Source: Emticicia sp031378345 (GTDB lineage Bacteria; Bacteroidota; Bacteroidia; Cytophagales; Spirosomataceae). Taken from it: 64,000 nt of DNA. How positions within the stretch are numbered: position 1 is the first letter of the stretch; every line of letters begins with the position of its first letter. This document shows positions 42,224 through 51,628 of the stretch, piece after piece. Position numbers and translations under genes: made by a program. The stretch is taken from positions 124,001-188,000 of the forward strand of contig JANNDY010000010.1 of assembly GCA_031378345.1 (NCBI GenBank), in the 5' to 3' direction. The notes below the pieces were generated by a model. That model was not told where the DNA came from. It made no database searches and saw only the letters and a list, made by a program, of their open reading frames with translations.

Positions 42224-44578
42224 ATGAAATGGTTTTGCCTAATATTACTATTGTGCTACTTCAATAGCAAAGCACAATATGTAGTTAGTGGTACTATTTA
42301 TGATACACAAGATTCGGTTGGTGTGGCAGGCTTAGTTGTAAGTTTTACTAATTTATCAAAATTCACCGTAACAAATGACAAAGGATTTTTCAAAAAAAAA
42401 CTCAAAGGAATTCCTCAAAAAGTTATTATTAAATCTATGGCTTACGAAACCGTAGAGCTTGACCTAAATAATATTCAAGGTGATACAACAATCAATATTT
42501 ATCTTCATTATAGCCAAAAAGAACTTTCAGAGTTGGTAATTACTTCAAATAGCATCAAAGAGAGTTTGTCAAATCCAATGGTTGGGGTTACAAAAATGAG
42601 TGCTGCAACCATCAAAAAACTGCCCTCATTGGGAGGAGAAAAGGATTTAATGAAAGCACTTATGCTTTTGCCAGGAATAAAAAGTATTTCAGAAGGCAGT
42701 GCAGGAATGTATGTACGTGGCGGGAGTCCCGACCAAAATCTTATATTATTCAATAATGCCCCAATTTATACTTCAAATCAATTTTTTGGCTTACTTTCTA
42801 CCTTCAATACCGATGCCATAAAGAATATTGAACTTTATAAAGGGGGAATTCCTGCAAAATATGGTGGCAGAATATCATCTGTTTTATCTGTTCATTCTGC
42901 TACTTCTAAAATGGATAAATTTGACATTAATGGTAATTTAGGTTTGATTACTGCAAAGATTCAAATAGATATTCCAATTATCAAAAATAAGGCTGGTATT
43001 TTGTTTTCAACTCGTAGAAATTATTTTGACCTTCTGAAAAATAGAATTCCGACACCTCAGCTAAAAAACGGAATTCCGAATTATCATTTTGAAGATTACA
43101 CTTTTGATTTTACCTGTAAGTTAAATACTCGAAATGAACTAAAAATTTATTCTTATCTCAATAAAGATATATGGAATGCAAGTAAAGATGAAAGCTATGG
43201 TGGTGGTCAAAAGATTTTGTATAAACAAACATTAGGAAATAGAATTTGGGGAGTAAACCTAAATTCAATTTTTAGTAAAAAGTTTCAAAATATTTTCAAT
43301 GTTAATTCTTCAACTTATGAATATAAAGTTGCCAACGGAGTTGAAGATACATTTAAAAATGAAATCAATAATTTTAGAACTGGAATTGTTGATAATTCTA
43401 TTACAAACCATGTAAATTGGTTTGCTTCAAATGCAATTATTATAAGTGCTGGATTACGATTTGCTAATCAGAAAATCATTCCTCATTTATTAGATTATAG
43501 CAATGCAAAACAAGAAATTTCAATAAAAAGAGAGCAAAAAAGCACTAATGAACTAACTTTTTATAATGATTTTGAGTGGAAAATTTCATCTAAATTAAAG
43601 AGCGTTGCAGGATATAGAATAACTAATTTAAAAAACGACACCTCTCGTTTTTGGATTGAGCCAAGATTTGCTTTAAACTTTTCAATCAATGATAAGCAAG
43701 CATTAAAATTTGGTTATCAGCATATTACACAATGGTTGCACTTAATTTCAAATCCAGGTTTAGGACCTATTGAAGATATTTGGGTGGCTTCCAATAATAA
43801 AGTTTCTCCTCAAAAAGGTTTTCAAGCTACTGTTGCTTATGAAAGAGAAATCAATATTAATAGGCACGATTTCTTGTTAAAATCTGATATTTATTACAAA
43901 GAATTTAAAAATATTATTGCTTATAAAGATGGTTTTAGTTCATCTAATTTTACTATTTACTCAAATGAATCTACGCCAAGTTGGGAAAGTTTTGTAACAC
44001 AGGGTAAAGGAAAATCGTATGGATTAGAATTTTTATTAGAAAAAAAGCAAGGTAAATTTAATGGTTGGATAGGATATACGCTTTCATGGACTAAACATCA
44101 ATTTGATGAGTTGAATAATGGCAAGTTGTTTTTTGCACGATATGACCGTCGTCATGACATTTCGGTAGTTTTAATGTATAATTTTAATGCTAAATGGTCT
44201 TTTTCTACAAATTGGATTTATGGAACAGGACAAGCAACTACAATTCCAATTCAAATTTTTTCTTCACCATTATTCAAAATTAATGCCAACAAATTTGACA
44301 GTAGAGGGTTTAGTCCAACCTATGCAAGTAGCGATAGAAATGCTTATCGCATGAAGGATATTCATCGTTTGGACATGAGTTTGCAAAGAAATGTAAAGCA
44401 TAGATGGGGAGAGGGTATCTGGGATTTGTCAATTTACAATGTTTATAACAGGCGAAATCCTTTGTATTATTATATGGGGTATAATGTTGCTAAAAACTCT
44501 TATTCTATTTATTCTGTTTCAATTTTTCCAATTATTGGCTCAATTTCATACAATTTTAGACCTTTTTGGAAAAAATAA
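42224..44578 (+). CDS. TonB-dependent outer-membrane receptor with carboxypeptidase-like N-domain
   Basis: A 784-residue receptor. After a signal peptide ending SKAQ there is a CarboxypepD_reg-like domain (VVSGTIYDTQDSVGVAGLVVSFTNLSK), then the plug (ALMLLPGIKSISEGSAGMYVRGGSPDQNLILFNNAPIY), and a 22-strand barrel ending in an aromatic-rich RPFWKK. No SusD partner is present; the neighbour is DUF4249. Such pairs import siderophores, oligosaccharides or peptides; the substrate cannot be inferred. No TonB box was located with confidence. Confidence 0.9.
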   Translation: MKWFCLILLLCYFNSKAQYVVSGTIYDTQDSVGVAGLVVSFTNLSKFTVTNDKGFFKKKLKGIPQKVIIKSMAYETVELDLNNIQGDTTINIYLHYSQKELSELVITSNSIKESLSNPMVGVTKMSAATIKKLPSLGGEKDLMKALMLLPGIKSISEGSAGMYVRGGSPDQNLILFNNAPIYTSNQFFGLLSTFNTDAIKNIELYKGGIPAKYGGRISSVLSVHSATSKMDKFDINGNLGLITAKIQIDIPIIKNKAGILFSTRRNYFDLLKNRIPTPQLKNGIPNYHFEDYTFDFTCKLNTRNELKIYSYLNKDIWNASKDESYGGGQKILYKQTLGNRIWGVNLNSIFSKKFQNIFNVNSSTYEYKVANGVEDTFKNEINNFRTGIVDNSITNHVNWFASNAIIISAGLRFANQKIIPHLLDYSNAKQEISIKREQKSTNELTFYNDFEWKISSKLKSVAGYRITNLKNDTSRFWIEPRFALNFSINDKQALKFGYQHITQWLHLISNPGLGPIEDIWVASNNKVSPQKGFQATVAYEREININRHDFLLKSDIYYKEFKNIIAYKDGFSSSNFTIYSNESTPSWESFVTQGKGKSYGLEFLLEKKQGKFNGWIGYTLSWTKHQFDELNNGKLFFARYDRRHDISVVLMYNFNAKWSFSTNWIYGTGQATTIPIQIFSSPLFKINANKFDSRGFSPTYASSDRNAYRMKDIHRLDMSLQRNVKHRWGEGIWDLSIYNVYNRRNPLYYYMGYNVAKNSYSIYSVSIFPIIGSISYNFRPFWKK

Positions 44579-44612
44579 ATATTTTTCGGCATCTTTCATT
44601 TTGCCTAAAAAG

Positions 44613-44768
44613 TAGTTGACACTTTACAATCTCAAAATGTCATTCTGAAAGAATCCGTTTGCATCGAAAAAAGCCTTTTTTTGCTTCATTATTGCACTTT
44701 TTCAGCTACCTACCAACAATTTCTTTCGGGGACGCCCAGTCAGAATGACAAGAAAAAAGTGTCAACTA
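44613..44768. mobile_element. MITE-like inverted-repeat element with nested GC insert
   Basis: A 156-base element with perfect termini TAGTTGACACTTT (44613-44625) and AAAGTGTCAACTA (44756-44768), and a second internal pair TGTCATTCTGA (44638-44648)/TCAGAATGACA (44740-44750). Within the right half lies a GC-rich insert CGGGGACGCCC (44727-44737), interrupting a CTTTC|AGAATGAC word. It lies between a TonB receptor and Uma2 and encodes nothing. Confidence 0.75.
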
Positions 44769-44789
44769 TAAATGAAGGATGCCTATTTT

Positions 44790-45356
44790 TCACCCAAAAA
44801 TCTCCCCAACCCTAATCTCAAGCTCAGGCAAAACAGGTGCCGCCGAGCAAATATCATCGTCCATGCAAATCTTAACGGTTTTGCGAGAAGTAAATACATA
44901 AATCAATTTAGTTTCTGGATAAATATTCCAAACTACTTTAACTCCTGCCTTAAAATATTCTGTTAGTTTTTCTTCAATTTTATACGGTTTATCATTAGTA
45001 GAAATAATTTCAATGACAAATTCTGGAATTACATCTTCTCCTTCCTTGGCTCTTTTACCTTCTTCATCGGATAAATAAGCAATATCTGGTCTTCTCATTT
45101 GAATTCCGCTTAGCATCGTGTCATATTCGCAAACTAAAGTGCCAGTTTCTCCATATCCTTTTTTATTAAAAAGTTTATTTAGTAGAATATAAATGTAAAC
45201 TTGTTTTTTATCCATTCCATTAAATTTGATTAATTCGCCATCATTCCATTCATATTTGAAGCCATCTTCTGGCTCCCATTCCAAAAACTCAGCTAAGGTT
45301 TTTGGCAATGCCGAAATTTCTTGTGTCGCTATCATATCTTTAATATTTATAATCAA
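44790..45356 (-). CDS. Uma2-family (DUF820) predicted nuclease
   Basis: A 188-residue protein of the Uma2/DUF820 family, a PD-(D/E)XK-type fold that is very abundant in cyanobacteria and present in Bacteroidota. It shows RRPDIAYLSDEE for the first acidic residue, FVIEIISTNDKPYKIEEKLTEYFKAGVKVVWNIYP for the second acid and the lysine. The enzyme activity of these proteins is not established. It stands alone downstream of the amylase genes. Confidence 0.85.
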   Translation of the reverse strand: MIINIKDMIATQEISALPKTLAEFLEWEPEDGFKYEWNDGELIKFNGMDKKQVYIYILLNKLFNKKGYGETGTLVCEYDTMLSGIQMRRPDIAYLSDEEGKRAKEGEDVIPEFVIEIISTNDKPYKIEEKLTEYFKAGVKVVWNIYPETKLIYVFTSRKTVKICMDDDICSAAPVLPELEIRVGEIFG

Positions 45357-45378
45357 ATGTATGAAATTTTAGATAAAT

Positions 45379-45624
45379 TCAATCTAAATTCCGAATAATT
45401 TTCTTCGACCGAATCACATCATCTTGATTGACAATGACGAAATAAATACCTTCTGGAAGTCCCGATAAATCAAAATCATGAAGGGCTTTTTCATGGATTC
45501 CTTCTTGAAGAATTTTTCCTGAAAGATTTGACAATTGGTATTGTGTTTCTATGCCTGGCGGCACTTTGACATATACTTTTTCGTTAGGTTCGTTATAATA
45601 TATTACTAATTCGTCTTTGCTCAT
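45379..45624 (-). CDS. Orphan Por (T9SS) C-terminal-domain-like protein
   Basis: An 81-residue protein resembling only the C-terminal sorting domain of type 9 secreted proteins: YYNEPNEKVYVKVPPGIETQYQLSNLSGKILQEGI ... FDLSGLPEGIYFVIVNQDDVIRSKKIIRN. It lacks a signal peptide and any catalytic part. It starts one base after the stop of the amylase gene, whose own C-terminus ends in a related Por domain, so it may be a decayed duplicate of that domain or a helper protein. It looks expressed as the second gene of a pair. Confidence 0.6.
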   Translation of the reverse strand: MSKDELVIYYNEPNEKVYVKVPPGIETQYQLSNLSGKILQEGIHEKALHDFDLSGLPEGIYFVIVNQDDVIRSKKIIRNLD

Positions 45625-45625
45625 T

Positions 45626-48388
45626 TTATAGTTTGATTACTTTCGTTGTTCTCGTTCTACCTTTTTGAATGGTTTTTATTAAATACATTCCTGCCGAAAA
45701 ATTTGATAAATCAATTGTTGGTTCAGTTTCTCTTGTTTGCGTTGAAAACAATGTTTTTCCCCATAAATCTTCTACTGAAATCTGAGTTTTTTCGCCATTT
45801 AGTTTCAAAGTTATTTTATCATTCGTAGGATTTGGATAAACTTGAAATTTGCTATTTTCTAACGAAATCTCATTTGCTGTAACTATCCCAATGCCTTGCC
45901 AAGGAACTAAATTTGCCTCGGGCGAAGGTAATTTTACATTGGTATAAATATGAAATTCCCCCGCTGCCAAATTAATTTCGGGATTTGTTTCTGTTATATT
46001 GAGTTCCGCTCCAGTAAAATAGTCGTACCATTTTCCAGTAGATTCAAAGTTGATAATGCCTTTTTCAGTGCCAATACCAAAGTTAGCAATGATTCGGACA
46101 TTCATTGAGTTATGATTTAAGGCTATTTGTTTCACAATTCCTTTCGTTGATTCCTTAAAATCTTTTGAAAGAAACGCAGTTTGGGTAGTTTTAAGTTTTA
46201 TCAATTCGGCATAAACTTTGAATAATTTCAAACGATTTTCATCTTTCAAATAATCCCATTTTTGAGGTTTTATGCCAGTTCTGCCATTGAAATCAATATT
46301 TACATCGTAGCCAAATTCTCCAAATTGCCAAAGCATTTTTGGTCCTGGAAAAGCAAAAAACAAGGCTGCAATGGCTTTTGAGCGTTCGAGAGCTGTATTT
46401 AGGTTTTTTACTTCACTTTTTCCATTGTTCAAAGCATCATAAATTATGCGTTCTTCGTCATGGCTTTCTATGTAGCTTACCAAGTTTGGTTCTTGCCAAC
46501 CTCGCTCTAAATAGTTCAAACCTGTGAGGGAATTGTTTGTGCCTTTTACAATATTTCGAGCATTACCATTCATATTTCCCCAAAGCATAAAACCATAATT
46601 TGCCAATTCGACTTCTTCACTATTATCGGCAAAATGTTCCAAAATCAAGTAAGCATCTTTGTCATAAGTTCTGATTTTGTCATAAAAACGCTTCAATATT
46701 TTGATTCGGTTTGCATCATATTGCCCCCAAAGTCCAACATTTGGGTCGGTTTGTTTTTGTGTAAAACCTTTTGATAAATCGAAGCGAAAACCATCAATTT
46801 TATATTCTTTTAACCAAAATTCAAGAACATTATCAAAGTGAATTTGTGTTGCCAAACTTTCATGGTTAAAATCAAAGAAAACCGAATAAGGATGTGTAGC
46901 TTTTTGATTCAAAAATGGACTATCTTTGCTTGGTTGGGAGCCGTCCCAATAGGTCCTTGCATAAGGAAATTCGAGGTCGGCGTGATTAAAAACTACGTCA
47001 AATATGACTGCAATGCCATTTTCGTGGCATTTGTCAATCAAATATTTCAAATCATCTTTTGTGCCATATGCTTTATCAACAGCCATATAATAAGTTGGAT
47101 TATAGCCCCAAGAATCATTTGCAGTAAACTCATTGACAGGCATTAATTCGATAGAATTTACACCCAAACTTTTGAAATATGCCATAGAATCTGCCACTTC
47201 TCGGTAAGTTCGTGAAGCCACAAAATCACGAATTAGAAGTTCATAAATAACCAATTTTTCTTTGGCAGGACGCTTAAAATCTTTAACTTTCCAATTATAA
47301 GCACTTTGTCCAGTTTGAAAAACTGACACCGTACCGCCATAAGAATTGTTTGCAGGATAAGATTTAAGGTTGGGAAAAGTTGTTTTTGGAATAGCATTAT
47401 CAAACTTTGGGTCAAGGATTTTCTCACAAAAAGGGTCGCCAACTGCTGTTTTTCCATCAATCAAATATTGAAATGCATATTCTTTGTTTTTTTCTAAACC
47501 ATTGATAGTCAGCCAATATCGGTCACCTTCTGGGGTTTGATTCATTAAATAATTTGGATCAGTTTGCCAATTGTTAAATTCTCCAATTAGATAAACGAAA
47601 CTTTTTTGAGGAGCAAAGAATGAAAAAGTAACGGTATTGTCATTGATATAATTGATACCGTCTTTGATGTTTGGTGGGAGTGTCAAAATTGGAGTTTTTG
47701 GGTTTACTATTAGAGTTATTTCGTCCGAAGCTAAATTATTATTTGAAATAGAAAATGCCACTATCTTCAATTTTTGAGTTGAGTTTTTGATTAATATTTC
47801 ATAATTAATAGAATCAGTAAGGGAATAAGTTACAAGAGGTACAAAATATGATAATGTAACTGCTGATTTTTTCGATAAATATGCTCTTATTTTAATTTTT
47901 TCCCCTTCTGTATAAATTTTTTGTCCATTGGGTTCAACTATTTTTATACTCAATTTGTCATCATACAATTCCAAAATAAAATCTTCAGTTTGAGCTTTTC
48001 CATCGCCACTTTTGAGCAATAAACCCAGTTTTTTAATCAATTTGTCGGCAGGAACTTTGAAATAATCTCGTGGTTTGAGTTTGATACTCCAACGGTCATT
48101 TCCTAAAGAAGTCATTTTTCCAGCTTCATAAGGTGCGTTAAAATTTGATTGTCCAGTCGGTTGAAACTCAAAGGCATTATCGGCAGTTCCTGCACCCGAC
48201 CAAAGAAAAATGTCAGAAGTTTTACCCAAAAGTCCAGTGGCACGAGTATCTTTGGCTTGTTTTAAGTCAAAAATAATTATGAGTTCTTTATCGCCATTTG
48301 GGAAATACGAATCGGTTGTGACAAGCTGACTAACAGCACTTTGTACAATGAAAAATACTAAAAGTAGTGAGATGCAATGTTTTTTCAT
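45626..48388 (-). CDS. GH13 alpha-amylase-family enzyme with Por secretion domain
   Basis: A 920-residue secreted glycoside hydrolase. After a signal peptide there are beta-sandwich and E-set/CBM48-like domains (about 20-350, for example VYLIGEFNNWQTD). The GH13 barrel follows with VFNHAD, FRFDLSKGF (nucleophile Asp), ILEHF (acid Glu) and ESHDEERI (third acid). The C-terminal 80 residues (FQVYPNPTNDKITL ... GMYLIKTIQKGRTRTTKVIKL) form a type 9 sorting domain, so the protein is exported to the surface. Substrate is probably starch or glycogen-like alpha-glucan. It is followed by an orphan Por-like gene. Confidence 0.9.
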   Translation of the reverse strand: MKKHCISLLLVFFIVQSAVSQLVTTDSYFPNGDKELIIIFDLKQAKDTRATGLLGKTSDIFLWSGAGTADNAFEFQPTGQSNFNAPYEAGKMTSLGNDRWSIKLKPRDYFKVPADKLIKKLGLLLKSGDGKAQTEDFILELYDDKLSIKIVEPNGQKIYTEGEKIKIRAYLSKKSAVTLSYFVPLVTYSLTDSINYEILIKNSTQKLKIVAFSISNNNLASDEITLIVNPKTPILTLPPNIKDGINYINDNTVTFSFFAPQKSFVYLIGEFNNWQTDPNYLMNQTPEGDRYWLTINGLEKNKEYAFQYLIDGKTAVGDPFCEKILDPKFDNAIPKTTFPNLKSYPANNSYGGTVSVFQTGQSAYNWKVKDFKRPAKEKLVIYELLIRDFVASRTYREVADSMAYFKSLGVNSIELMPVNEFTANDSWGYNPTYYMAVDKAYGTKDDLKYLIDKCHENGIAVIFDVVFNHADLEFPYARTYWDGSQPSKDSPFLNQKATHPYSVFFDFNHESLATQIHFDNVLEFWLKEYKIDGFRFDLSKGFTQKQTDPNVGLWGQYDANRIKILKRFYDKIRTYDKDAYLILEHFADNSEEVELANYGFMLWGNMNGNARNIVKGTNNSLTGLNYLERGWQEPNLVSYIESHDEERIIYDALNNGKSEVKNLNTALERSKAIAALFFAFPGPKMLWQFGEFGYDVNIDFNGRTGIKPQKWDYLKDENRLKLFKVYAELIKLKTTQTAFLSKDFKESTKGIVKQIALNHNSMNVRIIANFGIGTEKGIINFESTGKWYDYFTGAELNITETNPEINLAAGEFHIYTNVKLPSPEANLVPWQGIGIVTANEISLENSKFQVYPNPTNDKITLKLNGEKTQISVEDLWGKTLFSTQTRETEPTIDLSNFSAGMYLIKTIQKGRTRTTKVIKL

Positions 48389-48393
48389 GTTTT

Positions 48394-48972
48394 TTAATTT
48401 CTAACAACATATTTTTCTAATGCCTCATAAACTTGATGAATTGGCAGTCCCATCACTGTATAAAACGAGCCTTCGATTTTGGGAATACCAATCATGCCAA
48501 TAAAATCCTGTACTCCATAACTTCCGGCCTTGTCAAAAGGTTTGCAACGACCTATGTAATAATCAATTTCCCAATCGGTCAATTCTTTGAAATGTACAAA
48601 AGTAGTATCCGAAAAAGTTATCGTTTCTTCTTGCGTCATGATACATACCCCTGTAACAACTTTGTGCATTTTTCCGCTTTGTTTTTTTAACATTTCTTTT
48701 GCTTCAAATGCATTTTCAGGTTTATTAAGTATATCATTTCCTACAATAACGACTGTATCTGCACATAAGATGATTTCATCTTTTAAATCTTTTCTGAAAC
48801 ATTCTGCTTTTACTTTTGCCAAGAAAACAGGCACTTCTTCAACGGGCATTTCTGATGAAAAACTTTCATCGGTAGGTTTTACTTTCACGGAAAAGTCATA
48901 TCCTGCATTTTGCATGATTTCTTTTCTACGAGGCGAATTTGAAGCTAAAATTAAGGGTTTTGAAAGTTGCAT
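48394..48972 (-). CDS. maf: Maf-family nucleotide pyrophosphatase
   Basis: A 192-residue Maf protein. The start at 48972 (MQLSKPLILASNSPRRKEIM) is chosen because the longer frame to 49206 adds 78 residues with no family similarity and overlaps the divergent gene. ASNSPRRKE is the signature; CADTVVIVGNDILNKP holds the catalytic Asp; QDFIGMIGIPKIEGSFYTVMGLP ends the family. It hydrolyses non-canonical nucleoside triphosphates such as dTTP/UTP analogues. It lies five bases downstream of the amylase gene's start region, divergent from the Omp85-like gene. Confidence 0.92.
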   Translation of the reverse strand: MQLSKPLILASNSPRRKEIMQNAGYDFSVKVKPTDESFSSEMPVEEVPVFLAKVKAECFRKDLKDEIILCADTVVIVGNDILNKPENAFEAKEMLKKQSGKMHKVVTGVCIMTQEETITFSDTTFVHFKELTDWEIDYYIGRCKPFDKAGSYGVQDFIGMIGIPKIEGSFYTVMGLPIHQVYEALEKYVVRN

Positions 48973-49069
48973 TCGTATTTTTTTTATAAATTCAGGTGCA
49001 AAACTAAATATTTTAAGGCTTAATTTTCGTAAATTCAGTAAATACAGATAAAAAAAACTAAATTTCGGA

Positions 49070-50914
49070 ATGAAGTTCGTAATCGTCATTTTATTATTTC
49101 TCCCGCAAGTTATTTTTGGACAAAAAAGTATTGCAGATAGCCTTGACAGTGGAAAATCTGTAGAGGACAGTGTGATGTATGCACGATTGAAGCAACGGAT
49201 GAGCAAAAGTAAACTTGGAAAAGAAATTTATGGAGCTGTTTTTAGAGATGTTTATAATTCAAATGCACAAAAAAAGGAAATTGACCAAATTGAAATAAAT
49301 CCATTTACGCAATATGATGGAAAAATAATTGGAAACATTATCATAAAAAAACTTGAAATTTTTGGACCAAGTGTAAATGATACAACTCGAAAAGGTAGTA
49401 AAATAGAACATTTTGCAAGCAAAACCTTTCATTATAATACACGTGAGCGAGTTATCAGGCAATCGCTTTTACTTTTCAAGGAAGGTGACCACCTCAATCC
49501 TCAAATATTAAAAGATAACGAACGCTTACTGAGGGCAAATTCTATTATTCATGATGCCCGAATTTTGATAATTGAGAGAAATGATGCCAATTGGATGGTT
49601 GATGTTTTGATATTGATTCAAGATGTTTGGTCTATCAATTTTGATGTTTCGGCAAGTGGTTTTAATAATTTTTCCTTGGGTTTTGAAGATAGAAATTTTC
49701 AAGGACGTGGGCACTCTTTTCTCAATAAAGTAACATGGCGTGCCGATGACCCTTATCAAAAATTTGGGTTCCGAAGCATTTATACGATTCCTTATATTGG
49801 AAGTCGTTTTGTTTCTGGACAAATTAAAGTCATTAATGAGCGAGATTTAACTCAATATTCTGCCCAAATTTTTCGACCATTTCTCACAACTGAAACAAAA
49901 AATGCAGGTTCATTTGAACTTGGGTATTCTAAAATATTGGAATATAAAAAACTGATAATCAATAAGATAGATAGTTCGTTGATTTACGAAGTAGGAAATT
50001 ATTATTCGGATGTTTGGTATGGGCGTTCATTTATAATTGATAAATTAAATCGAAATAAGCAACTAATTCTTGCCGCACGAAGAAGCAGTTTTGAATATAC
50101 AAATCGACCAGAGGTAAGCGTAGATACGAATAAGATTTATTGGAATCGGACAAATATTTTGGGGAGTATTGGTTTTTCAAATCGAAATTATCAGCGAGAT
50201 TTTTTGATTTATGGCTTCGGTCGGACTGAGGACGTACCCGTAGGAAACTTACTTTCACTTACTTTTGGAACTGAAAATACCGAATTTGGTAATCGAAAAT
50301 ATGTAGGATTTCAGTTCGCAAAAGGGAAATATTTACCCAAAAATCATGGGTACTTTTATGTTTTGGCAAATGCAGGAACATATTTAAAGCAAAAAGAAAT
50401 TCAGCAAGGAACGATTGGTGTTCAAAGTTTTTATTTTAGTAAATTAATGGATATTGGACTTTCACATGGACGTCAATTTGTCAATTTAGGATTTACTTAT
50501 GGTATCAATCGAGATGCACTTGACTACCTAAATATAAGTGGAAAGGATGGGATTTTGGGCGTAAATACAGAAGGTTTACGAGGTGATAAAAGGCTTACTT
50601 TAGGATTTGAATCTGTATTGTTTTCACATAAAAGTATTCTCGGATTTAGAGTTGCTCATTTTGCTTTTATAAATTTAGGATTGGTAAGTTTGAAAGGTAA
50701 TTCGTTGATAGATAGTAAGTTATATCAAGGTTATGGCTTGGGAATTAGATTCAGAAATGAAAATCTTGCAATAAATACCTTTCAAATTAGGCTTGGATAT
50801 TATCCAAATATCCCTGATATTTCTTCAGTTTGGCGTTTCGCTTTTGATACTTCTCAGCCACTCAAACTAAGAGATTTTGATATTTCTGCACCTTCGATAA
50901 TCCCCTTTCGATAA
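49070..50914 (+). CDS. Omp85/BamA-like outer-membrane protein with one POTRA domain
   Basis: A 614-residue outer-membrane protein with a signal peptide ending IFGQ. Residues 85-190 look like a single POTRA domain (IIIKKLEIFGPSVNDT ... LLRANSIIHDARILI). The rest is a beta-barrel with aromatic-ended strands, finishing SAPSIIPFR. The layout is like patatin- or TamA-like single-POTRA barrels of Bacteroidota, not BamA itself (which has five). Function is unknown; assembly or export is possible. It is divergent from maf. Confidence 0.7.
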   Translation: MKFVIVILLFLPQVIFGQKSIADSLDSGKSVEDSVMYARLKQRMSKSKLGKEIYGAVFRDVYNSNAQKKEIDQIEINPFTQYDGKIIGNIIIKKLEIFGPSVNDTTRKGSKIEHFASKTFHYNTRERVIRQSLLLFKEGDHLNPQILKDNERLLRANSIIHDARILIIERNDANWMVDVLILIQDVWSINFDVSASGFNNFSLGFEDRNFQGRGHSFLNKVTWRADDPYQKFGFRSIYTIPYIGSRFVSGQIKVINERDLTQYSAQIFRPFLTTETKNAGSFELGYSKILEYKKLIINKIDSSLIYEVGNYYSDVWYGRSFIIDKLNRNKQLILAARRSSFEYTNRPEVSVDTNKIYWNRTNILGSIGFSNRNYQRDFLIYGFGRTEDVPVGNLLSLTFGTENTEFGNRKYVGFQFAKGKYLPKNHGYFYVLANAGTYLKQKEIQQGTIGVQSFYFSKLMDIGLSHGRQFVNLGFTYGINRDALDYLNISGKDGILGVNTEGLRGDKRLTLGFESVLFSHKSILGFRVAHFAFINLGLVSLKGNSLIDSKLYQGYGLGIRFRNENLAINTFQIRLGYYPNIPDISSVWRFAFDTSQPLKLRDFDISAPSIIPFR

Positions 50915-50931
50915 AAAAACATTTGTATAAG

Positions 50932-50966
50932 ATGTTATAACATATATTGTAAAAGTATTATATTTG
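50932..50966 (+). promoter_or_regulatory. Putative MarR operator and promoter
   Basis: ATGTTATAACAT (50932-50943) is a perfect 12-base palindrome, followed by TATATTTG (50959-50966), a perfect -7 box, 26 bases before the marR start. The palindrome occupies the -33 region, a position typical for autoregulation. Confidence 0.65.
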
Positions 50967-50991
50967 CAACAAATAATTTCAAACTTTACAG

Positions 50992-51453
50992 ATGTCACTC
51001 GAAAAAGATATTAAACAGAATAAACCATTTAAAAGTCCTCATCAAAAATTGCTCGTTAATATTATTTATACATCAAATTGGGTGAGTATTGAACAGCAAA
51101 ATTTATTAAAACCTTACGAAATTTCAACACAACAATATAATGTGTTGAGGATTTTGCGTGGGCACTACCCAACTCCAATTACTGTAAATGGCATTATTGA
51201 ACGAATGTTAGACAAAATGTCTAATGCTTCTCGATTGGTCGATAAATTGCTCTTGAAAGAATTAGTTTCAAGATGTGATAATCAATTTGACCGTCGTTCA
51301 TGCGATATAAGAATTACTCAAAAGGGGACAAATCTATTATCACTGATAGATAATCTTCAAAAAGAATGGGAAAATTCTTTAAAAAAACTCAATGATAATG
51401 AAGCCGAAATGCTAAGTAATTTATTGGATAAATTGAGAGGAAGCGAGGATTGA
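50992..51453 (+). CDS. MarR-family transcriptional regulator
   Basis: A 153-residue winged-helix regulator. The recognition region NVLRILRGHYPTPITVNGIIERMLDKMSNASRLVDKLLLKELVSR and the wing CDNQFDRRSCDIRITQKG are typical. MarR proteins usually respond to aromatic acids or stress and often control themselves. The next gene, an SDR, is 175 bases downstream beyond a repeat. Confidence 0.9.
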   Translation: MSLEKDIKQNKPFKSPHQKLLVNIIYTSNWVSIEQQNLLKPYEISTQQYNVLRILRGHYPTPITVNGIIERMLDKMSNASRLVDKLLLKELVSRCDNQFDRRSCDIRITQKGTNLLSLIDNLQKEWENSLKKLNDNEAEMLSNLLDKLRGSED

Positions 51454-51454
51454 A

Positions 51455-51628
51455 GAATTTACGAGGTACGAATTACAAGGTACAAATTTTGACGGTGACG
51501 CTCGTGCGATTACAAGTGTGATAAACGAACGTAGTCGAGGTTACGAATTTAATAGCTATTATCATTTTATAACTCGGTGTCCGATTTGAGCCGAGAATCC
51601 GAATTTCATCAATAAATATAAAAAAAAC
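51455..51628. repeat. TACGAATTAC word repeat with GC-rich unit after marR
   Basis: TTTACGAGGTACGAATTAC words (51460-51490) are followed by GACGGTGACGCTCGTGCGAT (51491-51510), closely related to 12781-12798. The word matches that at 39373 downstream of rho. The rest is AT-rich and must include the SDR promoter. Confidence 0.7.

Noticed and set aside
48973..49206. N-terminal extension of maf to 49206
   Set aside because: The added 78 residues have no family similarity and overlap the divergent Omp85-like gene.
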